64,000 nucleotides of DNA from Hydractinia symbiolongicarpus (lineage: Eukaryota > Cnidaria > Hydrozoa > Anthoathecata > Hydractiniidae). The stretch covers positions 29,477,501 through 29,541,500 of the forward strand of contig NC_079878.1 of assembly GCF_029227915.1 (NCBI RefSeq), written 5' to 3'. Positions 23,234 through 35,914 of the stretch are shown in pieces. The notes below the pieces were generated by a model. That model saw only the letters and a list, made by a program, of their open reading frames with translations, was not told the origin of the DNA and made no database searches. A program made the translations under genes and the position numbers. How positions within the stretch are numbered: the first letter of the stretch is position 1; each line of letters begins with the position of its first letter.

Positions 23234-25059
23234 AATCGTTCTGGTAATGAGTTTACTCACAGGGTACTTTCTTTGTATGTACTCGACTATACGGGCCAAG
23301 CACAGGATTTACGGGAAATCGCGGGTTTTTGTTTGCCGGCGATTAAACTTCTTATATTCAGCGTCTCATCAAAAATGAAAACATTTTTAAAAACTATAAG
23401 TCTCATGCGTTTTAGTGGTGAAAAAATAATTTTAAAAATCGTTCGGGAAATGTGTTTACTCACAGGGTACTTTCTTTGTATACATTCGACTGTACGGGCC
23501 AAGCCCGGGATTTACGGGAAATCGCGGGTTTTCGTTTGCCAGCGATTAAACTTCTTTCATTAAGCGTCTCATCAAAAATGAAAACATTACTGAAAACTAC
23601 AAGTCTCATGCGTTTTAGTGGTGAAAAAGTAATTTAAAAAATCGTTCGGGAAATGATTTTACTCCCTGGGTACTTTCTTTGTATACTTTTGACTATACGG
23701 GCCAAGTACAGGATTTACGGGAAATCGCGGGTTTTCGTTTGCCGGCGATTAAACATCTTTTATTCAGCGTCTCATCAAAAATGAAAACATTTTTGAAAAC
23801 TACAAGTCTCATGCGTTTTAGTGGTAAAAAATAGATTAAAAAATCGTTCCCGAAATGAGTTTACTCACAGGGTACTTTCTTTGTATGTACTCGACTATAC
23901 GGGCCAAGCACGGGATTTACGGGAAATCGCGGGTTTTTGTTTGCCGGCGATTAAAATTCTCATATTCAGCGTCTCATCAAAAATGAAACCATTTTTGAAA
24001 ACTACAAGTCTCATGCGTTTTAGTGGTGAAAAAATAATTTAAAAAATCGTTCGGGAAATGCGTTTACTCACAGGGTACTTTCTTTGTATACATTCGACTA
24101 TACGGGCCAAGCCCGGGATTTACGGGAAATCGCGGGTTTTCGTTTGCCGGAGATTAAACATCTTTTATTCAGCGTCTCATCAAAAATGAAAACATTTTTG
24201 AAAACTACAAGTCTCATGCGTTTTAGTGGTGAAAAAATAGATTAAAAAATCGTTCTGGAAATGAGTTTACTCACAGGGTACTTTCTTTGTATGTACTCGA
24301 CTATACGGGCCAAGCACAGGATTTACGGGAAATCGCGGGTTTTTGTTTGCCGGCGATTAAACTTCTTATATTCAGCGTCTCATCAAAAATGAAAACATTT
24401 TTGAAAACTACAAGTCTCATGCGTTTTAGTGGTAAAAAAATAATTTTAAAAATCGTTCGGGAAATGTGTTTACTCCCTGGGTACTTTCTTTGTATACTTT
24501 TGACTATACGGGCCGAGTCCGGTATTTACGGGAAATCGCGGGTTTTGGTTTGCCGGCGATTAAACATCTTTTATTCAGCGTCTTATCAAAAATGAAAACA
24601 TTTTTGAAAACTACAAGTCTCATGCCTTTTAGTGGTGAGAAGATAATTTAAAAAATCGTTCGAGAAATGAGTTTACTCACAGGGTACTTTCTTTTTATAC
24701 ATTCGACTATACGGGCCAAGCACGGGATTTACGGGAAATCGCGGGTTTTCGTTTGCCGGCGATTAAACTTCTTTCATTAAGCGTCTCATCAAAAATGAAA
24801 CCATTTTTGAAAACTACAAGTCTCATGCGTTTTAGTGGTGAAAAAATAATTTAAAAAATCGTTCGGGAAATGAGTTTACTCACAGGGTACTTTCTTTGTA
24901 TACATTCGAATATACGGGCCAAGCCCGGGATTTACGGGAAATCGCGGGTTTTCGTTTGCCGGAGATTAAACATCTTTTATTCAGCGTCTCATCAAAAATG
25001 AAAACATTTTTGAAAACTACAAGTCTCATGCGTTTTAGTGGTGAAAAAATAGATTAAAA
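23234..25059 (+). repeat. Bridging block, repeat of 16820-18239 at an offset of 6820 bp
   Basis: After a class C monomer with CTGGTAATG (23234) and a fused monomer (23437: GTGTTTACTCACAGG with GACTGTACGG), the sequence from 23640 follows 16820-18239 monomer by monomer. Shared rare marks include ATGATTTTACTCCC, AGTGGTAAAAAATAG, TCGTTCCCGAAATGAG and CATGCCTTTTAGTGG. Private differences are few, for example AAAATTCTCATATT at 23953 and CATTCGAATATACGG at 24903. The match continues into the next unit. Confidence 0.88.
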
Positions 25060-25871
25060 AATCGTTCTGGTAATGAGTTTACTCACAGGGTACTTTCTTT
25101 GTATGTACTCGACTATACGGGCCAAGCACAGGATTTACGGGAAATCGCGGGTTTTTGTTTGCCGGCGATTAAACTTCTTATATTCAGCGTCTCATCAAAA
25201 ATGAAAACATTTTTGAAAACTACAAGTCTCATGCGTTTTAGTGGTGAAAAAATAATTTTAAAAATCGTTCGGGAAATGTGTTTACTCCCTGGGTACTTTC
25301 TTTGTATACTTTTGACTATACGGGCCGAGTCCGGGATTTACGGGAAATCGCGGGTTTTCGTTTCCCGGCGATTAAACATCTTTTATTCAGCGTCTCATCA
25401 AAAATGAAAACATTTTTGAAAACTACAAATCTAATGCGTTTTAGTGGTGAAAAAATAATTTAAAAAATCGTTCGGGAAATGAGTTTACTCCCTGGGTACT
25501 TTCTTTGTATACTTTTGACTATACGGGCCGAGTCCGGTATTTACGGGAAATCGCGGGTTTTGGTTTGCCGGCGATTAAACATCTTTTATTCAGCGTCTTA
25601 TCAAAAATGAAAACATTTTTGAAAACTACAAGTCTCATGCCTTTTAGTGGTGAGAAAATAATTTAAAAAATCGTTCGAGAAATGAGTTTAATCACAGGGT
25701 ACTTTCTTTTTATACATTCGACTATACGGGCCAACCTCGAGATTTACGGGAAATCGCGGGTTTTCGTTTGCCGGCGATTAAACTTCTTTCATTAAGCGTC
25801 TCATCAAAAATGAAAACATTCCTGAAAACTACAAGTCTTATGCGTTTTAGTGGTGAAAAAATAATTTAAAA

Positions 25872-26047
25872 AATCGTTCGGTAAATGTGTTTACTCCCTG
25901 GGTATTTTCTTTGTATACTTTTGACTATACGGGCCGAGTCCAGGATTTACGGGAATTCGCGGGTTTTCGTTTGCCGGCGAATAAACTTCTTTTATTTTTG
26001 AAAACTACAAGTCTCATGCGTTTTAGTGGTGAAAAGATAATTTAAAA
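25872..26047 (+). repeat. Truncated monomer (176 bp), 6820 bp after 19052
   Basis: Its position fits the 6820-bp block offset exactly, so it was copied with the block and is not an independent loss. Confidence 0.95.
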
Positions 26048-27671
26048 AATCGTTCTGGAAATGAGTTTACTCACAGGGTACTTTCTTTGTATGTACTCGA
26101 CTACACGGGCCGAGTCCGGTATTTACGGGAAATCGCGGGTTTTGGTTTGCCGGCGATTAAACATCTTTTATTCAGCGTCTTATCAAAAATGAAAACATTT
26201 TTGAAAACAACAAATCTCATGCGTTTTAGTGGTGAAAAGATAATTTAAAAAATCGTTCGGGAAATGAGTTTACTCACAGGGTACTTTCTTTGTATACATT
26301 CGACTATACGGGCCAAGCCCGGGATTTAAGGGAATTCGCGGGTTTTCGTTTGCCGGCGATTAAACTTCTTTTATTCCGCGTCTCATCAAAAATGAAAACA
26401 TTTTTGAAAACTGAAAGTCTCATGCGTTTTAATGGTGAAAAGATAATATAAAAAATCCTTCTGGAAATGAGTTTACTCACAGGGTACTTTCTTTGTATGT
26501 ACTCGACTATACGGGCCAAGCACGGGATTTACGGGAAATCGCGGGTTTTTGTTTGCCGGCGATTAAACTTCTTATATTCAGCGTCTCATCAAAAATGAAA
26601 CCATTTTTGAAAACTACAAGTCTCATGCGTTTTAGTGGTGAAAAAATAATTTAAAAAATCGTTCGGGAAATGAGTTTACTCACAGGGTACTTTCTTTGTA
26701 TACATTCGACTATACGGGCCAAGCCCGGGATTTACGGGAAATCGCGGGTTTTCGTTTGCCGGAGATTAAACATCTTTTATTCAGCGTCTCATCAAAAATG
26801 AAAACATTTTTGAAAACTACAAGTCTCATGCGTTTTAGTGGTGAAAAAATAGATTAAAAAATCGTTCTGGTAATGAGTTTACTCACAGGGTACTTTCTTT
26901 GTATGTACTCGACTATACGGGCCAAGCACAGGATTTACGGGAAATCGCGGGTTTTTGTTTGCCGGCGATTAAACTTCTTATATTCAGCGTCTCATCAAAA
27001 ATGAAAACATTTTTAAAAACTATAAGTCTCATGCGTTTTAGTGGTGAAAAAATAATTTTAAAAATCGTTCGGGAAATGTGTTTACTCCCTGGGTACTTTC
27101 TTTGTATACTTTTGACTATACGGGCCGAGTCCGGGATTTACGGGAAATCGCGGGTTTTCGTTTCCCGGCGATTAAACATCTTTTATTCAGCGTCTCATCA
27201 AAAATGAAAACATTTTTGAAAACTACAAGTCTCATGCGTTTTAGTGGTGAAAAAATAATTTAAAAAATCGTTCGGGAAATGAGTTTACTCCCTGGGTACT
27301 TTCTTTGTATACTTTTGACTATACGGGCCGAGTCCGGTATTTACGGGAAATCGCGGGTTTTGGTTTGCCGGCGATTAAACATCTTTTATTCAGCGTCTTA
27401 TCAAAAATGAAAACATTTTTGAAAACTACAAGTCTCATGCCTTATAGTGGTGAGAAAATAATTTAAAAAATCGTTCGAGAAATGAGTTTACTCACAGGGT
27501 ACTTTCTTTTTATACATTCGACTATACGGGCCAACCTCGAGATTTACGGGAAATCGCGGGTTTTCGTTTGCCGGCGATTAAACTTCTTTCATTAAGCGTC
27601 TCATCAAAAATGAAAACATTCCTGAAAACTACAAGTCTTATGCGTTTTAGTGGTGAAAAAATAATTTAAAA

Positions 27672-27847
27672 AATCGTTCGGTAAATGTGTTTACTCCCTG
27701 GGTATTTTCTTTGTATACTTTTGACTATACGGGCCGAGTCCAGGATTTACGGGAATTCGCGGGTTTTCGTTTGCCGGCGAATAAACTTCTTTTATTTTTG
27801 AAAACTACAAGTCTCATGCGTTTTAGTGGTGAAAAGATAATTTAAAA
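27672..27847 (+). repeat. Truncated monomer (176 bp), last 1597-type unit
   Basis: Lies 1800 bp after the preceding one and has the same linked variants. Confidence 0.95.
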
Positions 27848-28253
27848 AATCGTTCTGGAAATGAGTTTACTCACAGGGTACTTTCTTTGTATGTACTCGA
27901 CTACACGGGCCGAGTCCGGTATTTACCGGAAATCGCGGGTTTTGGTTTGCCGGCGATTAAACATCTTTTATTCAGCGTCTTATCAAAAATGAAAACATTT
28001 TTGAAAACAACAAGTCTCATGCGTTTTAGTGTTGAAAAGATAATTTAAAAAATCGTTCGGGAAATGAGTTTACTCACAGGGTACTTTCTTTGTATACATT
28101 CGACTATACGGGCCAAGCCCGGGATTTAAGGGAATTTGCGGGTTTTCGTTTGCCGGCGATTAAACTTCTTTTATTCAGAGTCTCATCAAAAATGAAAACA
28201 TTTTTGAAAACTACAAGTCTCATTGGTTTTAGTGTTGAAAAGATAATTTAAAA

Positions 28254-28456
28254 AATCGTTCTGGAAATGAGTTTACTCACAGGGTACTTTCTTTGTATGT
28301 ACTCGACTATACGGGCCAAGCACGGGATTTACGGGAAATCGCGGGTTTTTGTTTGCCGGCGATTAAACTTCTTATATTCAGCGTCTCATCAAAAATGAAA
28401 CCATTTTTGAAAACTACAAGTCTCATGCGTTTTAGTGGTGAAAAAATAATTTAAAA
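28254..28456 (+). repeat. Class C monomer, exemplar (203 bp)
   Basis: Defined by CGTTCTGGAAATGAG, TTTGTATGTACTCGAC, CCAAGCAC(A/G)GGATT, GGGTTTTTGTTTGCC and CTTCTTATATTCAGC. Two recurring sub-types are linked to the CAC(A/G)GG difference: CACGGG usually goes with GAAACCATTTTTG, and CACAGG usually with GAAAACATTTTTG preceded by AATAGATT. Class C opens the C-A-B order seen in many parts of the array. Confidence 0.9.
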
Positions 28457-28659
28457 AATCGTTCGGGAAATGAGTTTACTCACAGGGTACTTTCTTTGTA
28501 TACATTCGACTATACGGGCCAAGCCCGGGATTTACGGGAAATCGCGGGTTTTCGTTTGCCAGCGATTAAACTTCTTTCATTAAGCGTCTCATCAAAAATG
28601 AAAACATTCCTGAAAACTACAAGTCTCATGCGTTTTAGTGGTGAAAAAATAATTTAAAA
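28457..28659 (+). repeat. Class A monomer, exemplar (203 bp)
   Basis: Starts AATCGTTCGGG and carries ACTCACAGGG, TGTATACATTCGAC, CCAAGCCCGGG, TTTTCGTTTGCC, CTTCTTTCATTAAGCG and AACATTCCTG. The class is defined by TACATTCG together with AAGCCCGGG, a SmaI-type hexamer; most copies also have TTCATTAAG and ATTCCTG. The TTCCT variant puts two mismatches into the right arm of the inverted repeat present in the other classes. Other copies start at 29851, 33884, 54280 and 63505. This copy has CCAGCGATT in place of CCGGCGATT. Confidence 0.9.
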
Positions 28660-28862
28660 AATCGTTCGGGAAATGAGTTTACTCCCTGGGTACTTTCTTT
28701 GTATACTTTTGACTATACGGGCCAAGTACGGGATTTACGGGAAATCGCGGGTTTTCGTTTGCCGGCGATTAAACATCTTTTATTCAGCGTCTCATCAAAA
28801 AGGAAAACATTTTTGAAAACTACAAGTCTCATGCGTTTTAGTGGTGAAAAAATAATTTAAAA
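28660..28862 (+). repeat. Class B monomer, exemplar (203 bp)
   Basis: Defined by ACTCCCTGGGTAC, TGTATACTTTTGAC, GCC(A/G)AGT followed by CCGGG, and GATTAAACATCTTTTATTC. A sub-class B' has GAGTCCGGTATTTACGG, GGTTTTGGTTTGCC and GTCTTATC (GTCTTGTC after about 44 kb), for example at 4058 and 44742. Class B usually lies between an A and a C copy. This copy has an AAAAGG substitution in the left arm of the inverted repeat, a marker shared with 31413. Confidence 0.9.
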
Positions 28863-29065
28863 AATCGTTCCCGAAATGCGTTTACTCACAGGGTACTTTC
28901 TTTGTATGTACTCGACTATACGGGCCAAGCACGGGATTTACGGGAAATCGCGGGTTTTTGTTTGCCGGCGATTAAACTTCTTATATTCAGCGTCTCATCA
29001 AAAATGAAACCATTTTTGAAAACTACAAGTCTCATGCGTTTTAGTGGTGAAAAAATAATTTAAAA

Positions 29066-29241
29066 AATCGTTCGGGAAATGAGTTTACTCACAGGGTACT
29101 TTCTTTGTATACATTCAACTATACGGGCCAAGCCCGGGATTTAAGGGAAATCGCGGGTTTTCGTTTGCCGGCGAATAAACTTCTTTTATTTTTGATAACT
29201 ACAAGTCTCATGCGTTTTAGTGGTGAAAAGATAATTTAAAA
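29066..29241 (+). repeat. Truncated monomer on a class A front half (176 bp)
   Basis: The first part is class A (TACATTCAAC, AAGCCCGGG, TTTAAGGGAAATCGC) and has none of the TCGGTAAATG or GAATTCG marks usual for truncated copies. From CGAATAAAC on it matches them (TTTATTTTTGATAAC). The 27-bp gap has therefore moved onto a different background by exchange inside the monomer. Confidence 0.93.
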
Positions 29242-31677
29242 AATCGTTCTGGAAATGAGTTTACTCACAGGGTACTTTCTTTGTATGTACTCGACTACAC
29301 GGGCCGAGTCCGGTATTTACGGGAAATCGCAGGTTTTGGTTTGCCGGCGATTAAACATCTTTTATTCAGCGTCTTATCAAAAATGAAAACATTTTTGAAA
29401 ACAACAAGTCTCATGCGTTTTAGTGGTGAAGAGATAATTTAAAAAATCGTTCGGGAAATGAGTTTACTCACAGGGTACTTTCTTTGTATACATTCGACTA
29501 TACGGGCCAAGCCCGGGATTTACGGGAATTCGCGGGTTTTCGTTTGCCGGCGATTAAACTTCTTTTATTCAGAGTCTCATCAAAAATGAAAACATTTTTG
29601 AAAACTACAAGTCTCATGCGTTTTAGTGTTGAAAAGATAAATTAAAAAATCGTTCTGGAAATGAAATTACTCACAGGGTACTTTCTTTGTATGTACTCGA
29701 CTATACGGGCCAAGCACGGGATTTACGGGAAATCGCGGGTTTTTGTTTGCCGGCGATTAAACTTCTTATATTCAGCGTCTCATCAAAAATGAAACCATTT
29801 TTGAAAACTACAAGTCTCATGCGTTTTAGTGGTGAAAAAATAATTTAAAAAATCGTTCGGGAAATGAGTTTACTCACAGGGTACTTTCTTTGTATACATT
29901 CGACTATACGGGCCAAGCCCGGGATTTACGGGAAATCGCGGGTTTTCGTTTGCCAGCGATTAAACTTCTTTCATTAAGCGTCTCATCAAAAATGAAAACA
30001 TTCCTGAAAACTACAAGTCTGATGCGTTTTAGTGGTGAAAAAATAATTTAAAAAATCGTTCGGGAAATGAGTTTACTCCCTGGGTACTTTCTTTGTATAC
30101 TTTTGACTATACGGGCCAAGTACGGGATTTACGGGAAATCGCGGGTTTTCGTTTGCCGGCGATTAAACATCTTTTATTCAGCGTCTCATCAAAAATGAAA
30201 ACATTTTTGAAAACTACAAGTCTCATGCGTTTTAGTGGTGAAAAAATAATTTAAAAAATCGTTCCCGAAATGAGTTTACTCATAGGGTACTTTCTTTGTA
30301 TGTACTCGACTATACGGGCCAAGCACGGGATTTAGGGGAAATCGCGGGTTTTTGTTTGCCGGCGATTTAACTTCTTATATTCAGCGTCTCATCAAAAATG
30401 AAACCATTTTTGAAAACTACAAGTCTCATGCGTTTTAGTGGTGAAAAAATAATTTAAAAAATCGTTCGGGAAATGAGTTTACTCACAGGGTACTTTCTTT
30501 GTATACATTCAACTATACGGGCCAAGCCCGGGATTTAAGGGAAATCGCGGGTTTTCGTTTGCCGGCGATTAAACTTCTTTCATTAAGCGTCTCATCAAAA
30601 ATGAAAACATTTTTGAAAACCACAAGTCTCATGCGTTTTAGTGGTGAAAAAATAATTTAAAAAATCGTTCGGGAAATGAGTTTACTCACAGGGTACTTTC
30701 TTTGTATACATTCGACTATACGGTCCAAGCCCGGGATTTACGGAAAATCGCGGGTTTTCGTTTGCCGGCGATTAAACTTCTTTCATTAGGCGTCTCATCA
30801 AAAATGAAAACATTCCTGAAAACTACAAGTCTCATGCGTTTTAGTGTTGAAAAGATAATTTAAAAAATCGTTCTGGAAATGAGTTTACTCACAGGGTACT
30901 TTCTTTGTATGTACTCGACTATACGGGCCAAGCACGGGATTTACGGGAAATCGCGGGTTTTTGTTTGCCGGCGATTAAACTTCTTATATTCAGCGTCTCA
31001 TCAAAAATGAAACCATTTTTGAAAACTACAAGTCTCATGCGTTTTAGTGGTGAAAAAATAATTTAAAAAATCGTTCGGGAAATGAGTTTACTCACAGGGT
31101 ACTTTCTTTGTATACATTCGACTATACGGGCCAAGCCCAGGATTTACGGGAAATCGCGGGTTTTCGTTTGCCAGCGATTAAACTTCTTTCATTAAGCGTC
31201 TCATCAAAAATGAAAACATTCCTGAAAACTACAAGTCTCATGCGTTTTAGTGGTGAAAAAATAATTTAAAAAATCGTTCGGGAAATGAGTTTACTCCCTG
31301 GGTACTTTCTTTGTATACTTTTGACTATACGGGCCAAGTACGGGATTTACGGGAAATCGCGGGTTTTCGTTTGCCGGCGATTAAACATCTTTTATTCAGC
31401 GTCTCATCAAAAAGGAAAACATTTTTGAAAACTACAAGTCTCATGCGTTTTAGTGGTGAAAAAATAATTTAAAAAATCGTTCCCGAAATGCGTTTACTCA
31501 CAGGGTACTTTCTTTGTATGTACTCGACTATACGGGCCAAGCACGGGATTTACGGGAAATCGCGGGTTTTTGTTTGCCGGCGATTAAACTTCTTATATTC
31601 AGCGTCTCATCAAAAATGAAACCATTTTTGAAAACTACAAGTCTCATGCGTTTTAGTGGTGAAAAAATAATTTAAAA

Positions 31678-31853
31678 AATCGTTCGGGAAATGAGTTTAC
31701 TCACAGGGTACTTTCTTTGTATACATTCAACTATACGGGCCAAGCCCGGGATTTAAGGGAAATCGCGGGTTTTCGTTTGCCGGCGAATAAACTTCTTTTA
31801 TTTTTGAGAACTACAAGTCTCATGCGTTTTAGTGGTGAAAAGATAATTTAAAA
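31678..31853 (+). repeat. Truncated monomer on a class A front half, second 13-mer copy
   Basis: Lies 2612 bp after 29066 with the same fused structure. It differs by TTTTTGAGAAC where the first has TTTTTGATAAC. Confidence 0.93.
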
Positions 31854-33477
31854 AATCGTTCTGGAAATGAGTTTACTCACAGGGTACTTTCTTTGTATGT
31901 ACTCGACTACACGGGCCGAGTCCGGTATTTACGGGAAATCGCAGGTTTTGGTTTGCCGGCGATTAAACATCTTTTATTCAGCGTCTTATCAAAAATGAAA
32001 ACATTTTTGAAAACAACAAGTCTCATGCGTTTTAGTGGTGAAAAGATAATTTAAAAAATCGTTCGGGAAATGAGTTTACTCACAGGGTACTTTCTTTGTA
32101 TACATTCGACTATACGGGCCAAGCCCGGGATTTACGGGAATTCGCGGGTTTTCGTTTGCCGGCGATTAAACTTCTTTTATTCAGAGTCTCATCAAAAATG
32201 AAAACATTTTTGAAAACTACAAGTCTCATGCGTTTTAGTGTTGAAAAGATAAATTAAAAAATCGTTCTGGAAATGAAATTACTCACAGGGTACTTTCTTT
32301 GTATGTACTCGACTATACGGGCCAAGCACGGGATTTACGGGAAATCGCGGGTTTTTGTTTGCCGGCGATTAAACTTCTTATATTCAGCGTCTCATCAAAA
32401 ATGAAACCATTTTTGAAAACTACAAGTCTCATGCGTTTTAGTGGTGAAAAAATAATTTAAAAAATCGTTCGGGAAATGAGTTTACTCACAGGGTACTTTC
32501 TTTGTATACATTCGACTATACGGGCCAAGCCCGGGATTTACGGGAAATCGCGGGTTTTCGTTTGCCAGCGATTAAACTTCTTTCATTAAGCGTCTCATCA
32601 AAAATGAAAACATTCCTGAAAACTACAAGTCTGATGCGTTTTAGTGGTGAAAAAATAATTTAAAAAATCGTTCGGGAAATGAGTTTACTCCCTGGGTACT
32701 TTCTTTGTATACTTTTGACTATACGGGCCAAGTACGGGATTTACGGGAAATCGCGGGTTTTCGTTTGCCGGCGATTAAACATCTTTTATTCAGCGTCTCA
32801 TCAAAAATGAAAACATTTTTGAAAACTACAAGTCTCATGCGTTTTAGTGGTGAAAAAATAATTTAAAAAATCGTTCCCGAAATGAGTTTACTCATAGGGT
32901 ACTTTCTTTGTATGTACTCGACTATACGGGCCAAGCACGGGATTTAGGGGAAATCGCGGGTTTTTGTTTGCCGGCGATTTAACTTCTTATATTCAGCGTC
33001 TCATCAAAAATGAAACCATTTTTGAAAACTACAAGTCTCATGCGTTTTAGTGGTGAAAAAATAATTTAAAAAATCGTTCGGGAAATGAGTTTACTCACAG
33101 GGTACTTTCTTTGTATACATTCAACTATACGGGCCAAGCCCGGGATTTAAGGGAAATCGCGGGTTTTCGTTTGCCGGCGATTAAACTTCTTTCATTAAGC
33201 GTCTCATCAAAAATGAAAACATTTTTGAAAACCACAAGTCTCATGCGTTTTAGTGGTGAAAAAATAATTTAAAAAATCGTTCGGGAAATGAGTTTACTCA
33301 CAGGGTACTTTCTTTGTATACATTCGACTATACGGTCCAAGCCCGGGATTTACGGAAAATCGCGGGTTTTCGTTTGCCGGCGATTAAACTTCTTTCATTA
33401 GGCGTCTCATCAAAAATGAAAACATTCCTGAAAACTACAAGTCTCATGCGTTTTAGTGGTGAAAAAATAATTTAAAA

Positions 33478-35914
33478 AATCGTTCGGGAAATGAGTTTAC
33501 TCCCTGGGTACTTTCTTTGTATACTTTTGACTATACGGGCCAAGTACGGGATTTACGGGAAATCGCGGGTTTTCGTTTGCCAGCGATTAAACATCTTTTA
33601 TTCAGCGTCTCATCAAAAATGAAAACATTTTTAAAAACTACAAGTCTCATGCGTTTTAGTGGTGAAAAAATAGATTTAAAAATCGTTCTGGAAATAAGTT
33701 TACTCACAGGGTACTTTCTTTGTATGTACTCGACTATACGGGCCAAGCACAGGATTTACGGGAAATCGCGGGTTTTTGTTTGCCGGCGATTAAACTTCTT
33801 ATATTCAGCGTCTCATCAAAAATGAAAACATTTTTGAAAACTACAAGTCTCATGCGTTTTAGTGGTGAAAAAATAATTTAAAAAATCGTTCGGGAAATGA
33901 GTTTACTCACAGGGTACTTTCTTTGTATACATTCGACTATACGGGCCAAGCCCGGGATTTACGGGAAATCGCGGGTTTTCGTTTGCCGGCGATTAAACTT
34001 CTTTCATTAAGCGTCTCATCAAAAATGAAAACATTCCTGAAAACTACAAGTCTCATGCGTTTTAGTGGTGAAAAAATAATTTAAAAAATCGTTCGGGAAA
34101 TGAGTTTACTCCCTGGGTACTTTCTTTGTATACTTTTGACTATACGGGCCAAGTACGGGATTTACGGGAAATCGCGGGTTTTCGTTTGCCGGCGATTAAA
34201 CATCTTTTATTCAGCGTCTCATCAAAAATGAAAACATTTTTGAAAACTACAAGTCTCATGCGTTTTAGTGGTGAAAAAATAGATTAAAAAATCGTTCCCG
34301 AAATGAGTTTACTCACAGGGTACTTTTTTTGTATGTACTCGACTATACGGGCCAAGCACGGGATTTACGGGAAATCGCGGGTTTTTGTTTGCCGGCGATT
34401 AAACTTCTTATATTCAGCGTCTCATCAAAAATGAAACCATTTTTGAAAACTACAAGTCTCATGCGTTTTAGTGGTGAAAAAATATTTTAAAAAATCGTTC
34501 GGGAAATGAGTTTACTCACAGGGTACTTTCTTTGTATACATTCAACTATACGGGCCAAGCCCGGGATTTAAGGGAAATCGCGGGTTTTCGTTTGCCGGCG
34601 ATTAAACTTCTTTCATTAAGCGTCTCATCAAAAATGAAAACATTCCTGAAAACTACAAGTCTCTTGCGTTTTAGTGGTGAAAAGATAATTTAAAAAATCG
34701 TTCGGGAAATAAGTTTACTCCCTGGGTACTTTCTTTGTATACTTTGGACTATACGGGCCAAATCCGGGATTTACGGGAAATCGCGGGTTTTCGTTTGCCG
34801 GCGATTAAACAACTTTTATTCAGCGTCTCATCAAAAATGAAAACATTTTTGAAAACTACAAGTCTCATGCGTTTTAGTGGTGAAAAAATAGATTAAAAAA
34901 TCGTTCTGGAAATGAGTTTACTCACAGGGTACTTTCTTTGTATGTACTCGACTATACGGGCCAAGCACAGGATTTACGGGAAATCGCGGGTTTTTGTTTG
35001 CCGGCGATTAAACTTCTTATATTCAGCGTCTCATCAAAAATGAAAACATTTTTGAAAACTACAAGTCTCATGCGTTTTAGTGGTGAAAAAATAATTTAAA
35101 AAATCGTTCGGGAAATGAGTTTACTCACAGGGTACTTTCTTTGTATACATTCGACTATACGGGCCAAGCCCGGGATTTACGGGAAATCGCGGTTTTCGTT
35201 TGCCGGCGATTAAACTTCTTTCATTAAGCGTCTCATCAAAAATGAAAACACTCCTGAAAACTACAAGTCTCATGCGTTTTAGTGGTGAAAAGATAATTTA
35301 AAAATTCGTTCGGGAAATGAGTTTACTCCCTGGGTACTTTCTTTGTATACTTTTGACTATACGGGCCAAGTCCGGGATTTACTGGAAATCGCGGGTTTTC
35401 GTTTGCCGGCGATTAAACATCTTTTATTCAGCGTCTCATCAAAAATGAAAACATTTTTGAAAACTACAAGTCTCATGCGTTTTAGTGGTGAAAAAATAGA
35501 TTAAAAAATCGTTCTGGAAATGAGTTTACTCACAGGGTACTTTCTTTGTATGTACTCGACTATACGGGCCAAGCACAGGATTTACGGGACATCGCGGGTT
35601 TTTGTTTGCCGGCGATTAAACTTCTTATATTCAGCGTCTCATCAAAAATGAAAACATTTTTGAAAACTACAAGTCTCATGCGTTTTAGTGGTGAAAAAAT
35701 AATTTAAAAAATCGTTCGGCAAATGAGTTTACTCACAGGGTACTTTCTTTGTATACATTCGACTATATGGGCCCCAAGCCCGGGATTCACGGGAAATCGC
35801 GGGTTTTCGTTTGCCGGCGATTAAACTTCTTTCATTAAGCGTCTCATCAAAAATGAAAACATTCCTGAAAACTACAAGTCTCATGCGCTTTAGTGGTGAA
35901 AAAATAATTTTAAA
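33478..35914 (+). repeat. Trimer-phased stretch (B-C-A order, ~609-bp period)
   Basis: The monomers at 33478, 33681, 33884, 34087, 34290, 34493, 34696, 34899, 35102, 35304, 35507 and 35710 run B, C, A four times without a break. The trimers are not identical to one another: TCTGG or TCCCG starts, and CACAGG or CACGGG. So this looks like older three-monomer order, not a recent copy. Small length changes occur: CGCGGTTTTCG loses a G (35190), and GGGCCCCAAG gains two bases (about 35770). Confidence 0.85.

Larger units (their letters stand above)
25060..28253 (+). repeat. Two further units of the 1597/1800-bp HOR
   Basis: Units start at 25060 (1800 bp, to 26859) and 26860 (1394 bp, seven monomers, to 28253, where the 13-mer begins). 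Each contains the CTGGTAATG start, the CCAACCTCGAG monomer and one 176-bp monomer. The second unit carries private changes: TTTACCGGAAATCG (27924), CTTATAGTGG (27441) and CATTGGTTTTAG (28221). A monomer with ATTCCGCGTC and CTGAAAGTC (26374-26416) replaces part of the usual copy in the first unit. Confidence 0.88.
28254..33477 (+). repeat. HOR block 6: 13-mer, 2612-bp unit, two copies
   Basis: The copies are 28254-30865 and 30866-33477. Four private variants recur exactly 2612 bp apart: AAAAAGGAAAAC (28801/31413), AGTCTGATGCG (30021/32633), CTCATAGGG (30281/32893) and CATTAGGCG (30789/33401). The unit is twelve 203-bp monomers and one 176-bp monomer. It is itself built from two similar parts: monomers 28254, 28457, 28660, 28863 and 29066 correspond in order to 29648, 29851, 30054, 30257 and 30460. 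Confidence 0.93.
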
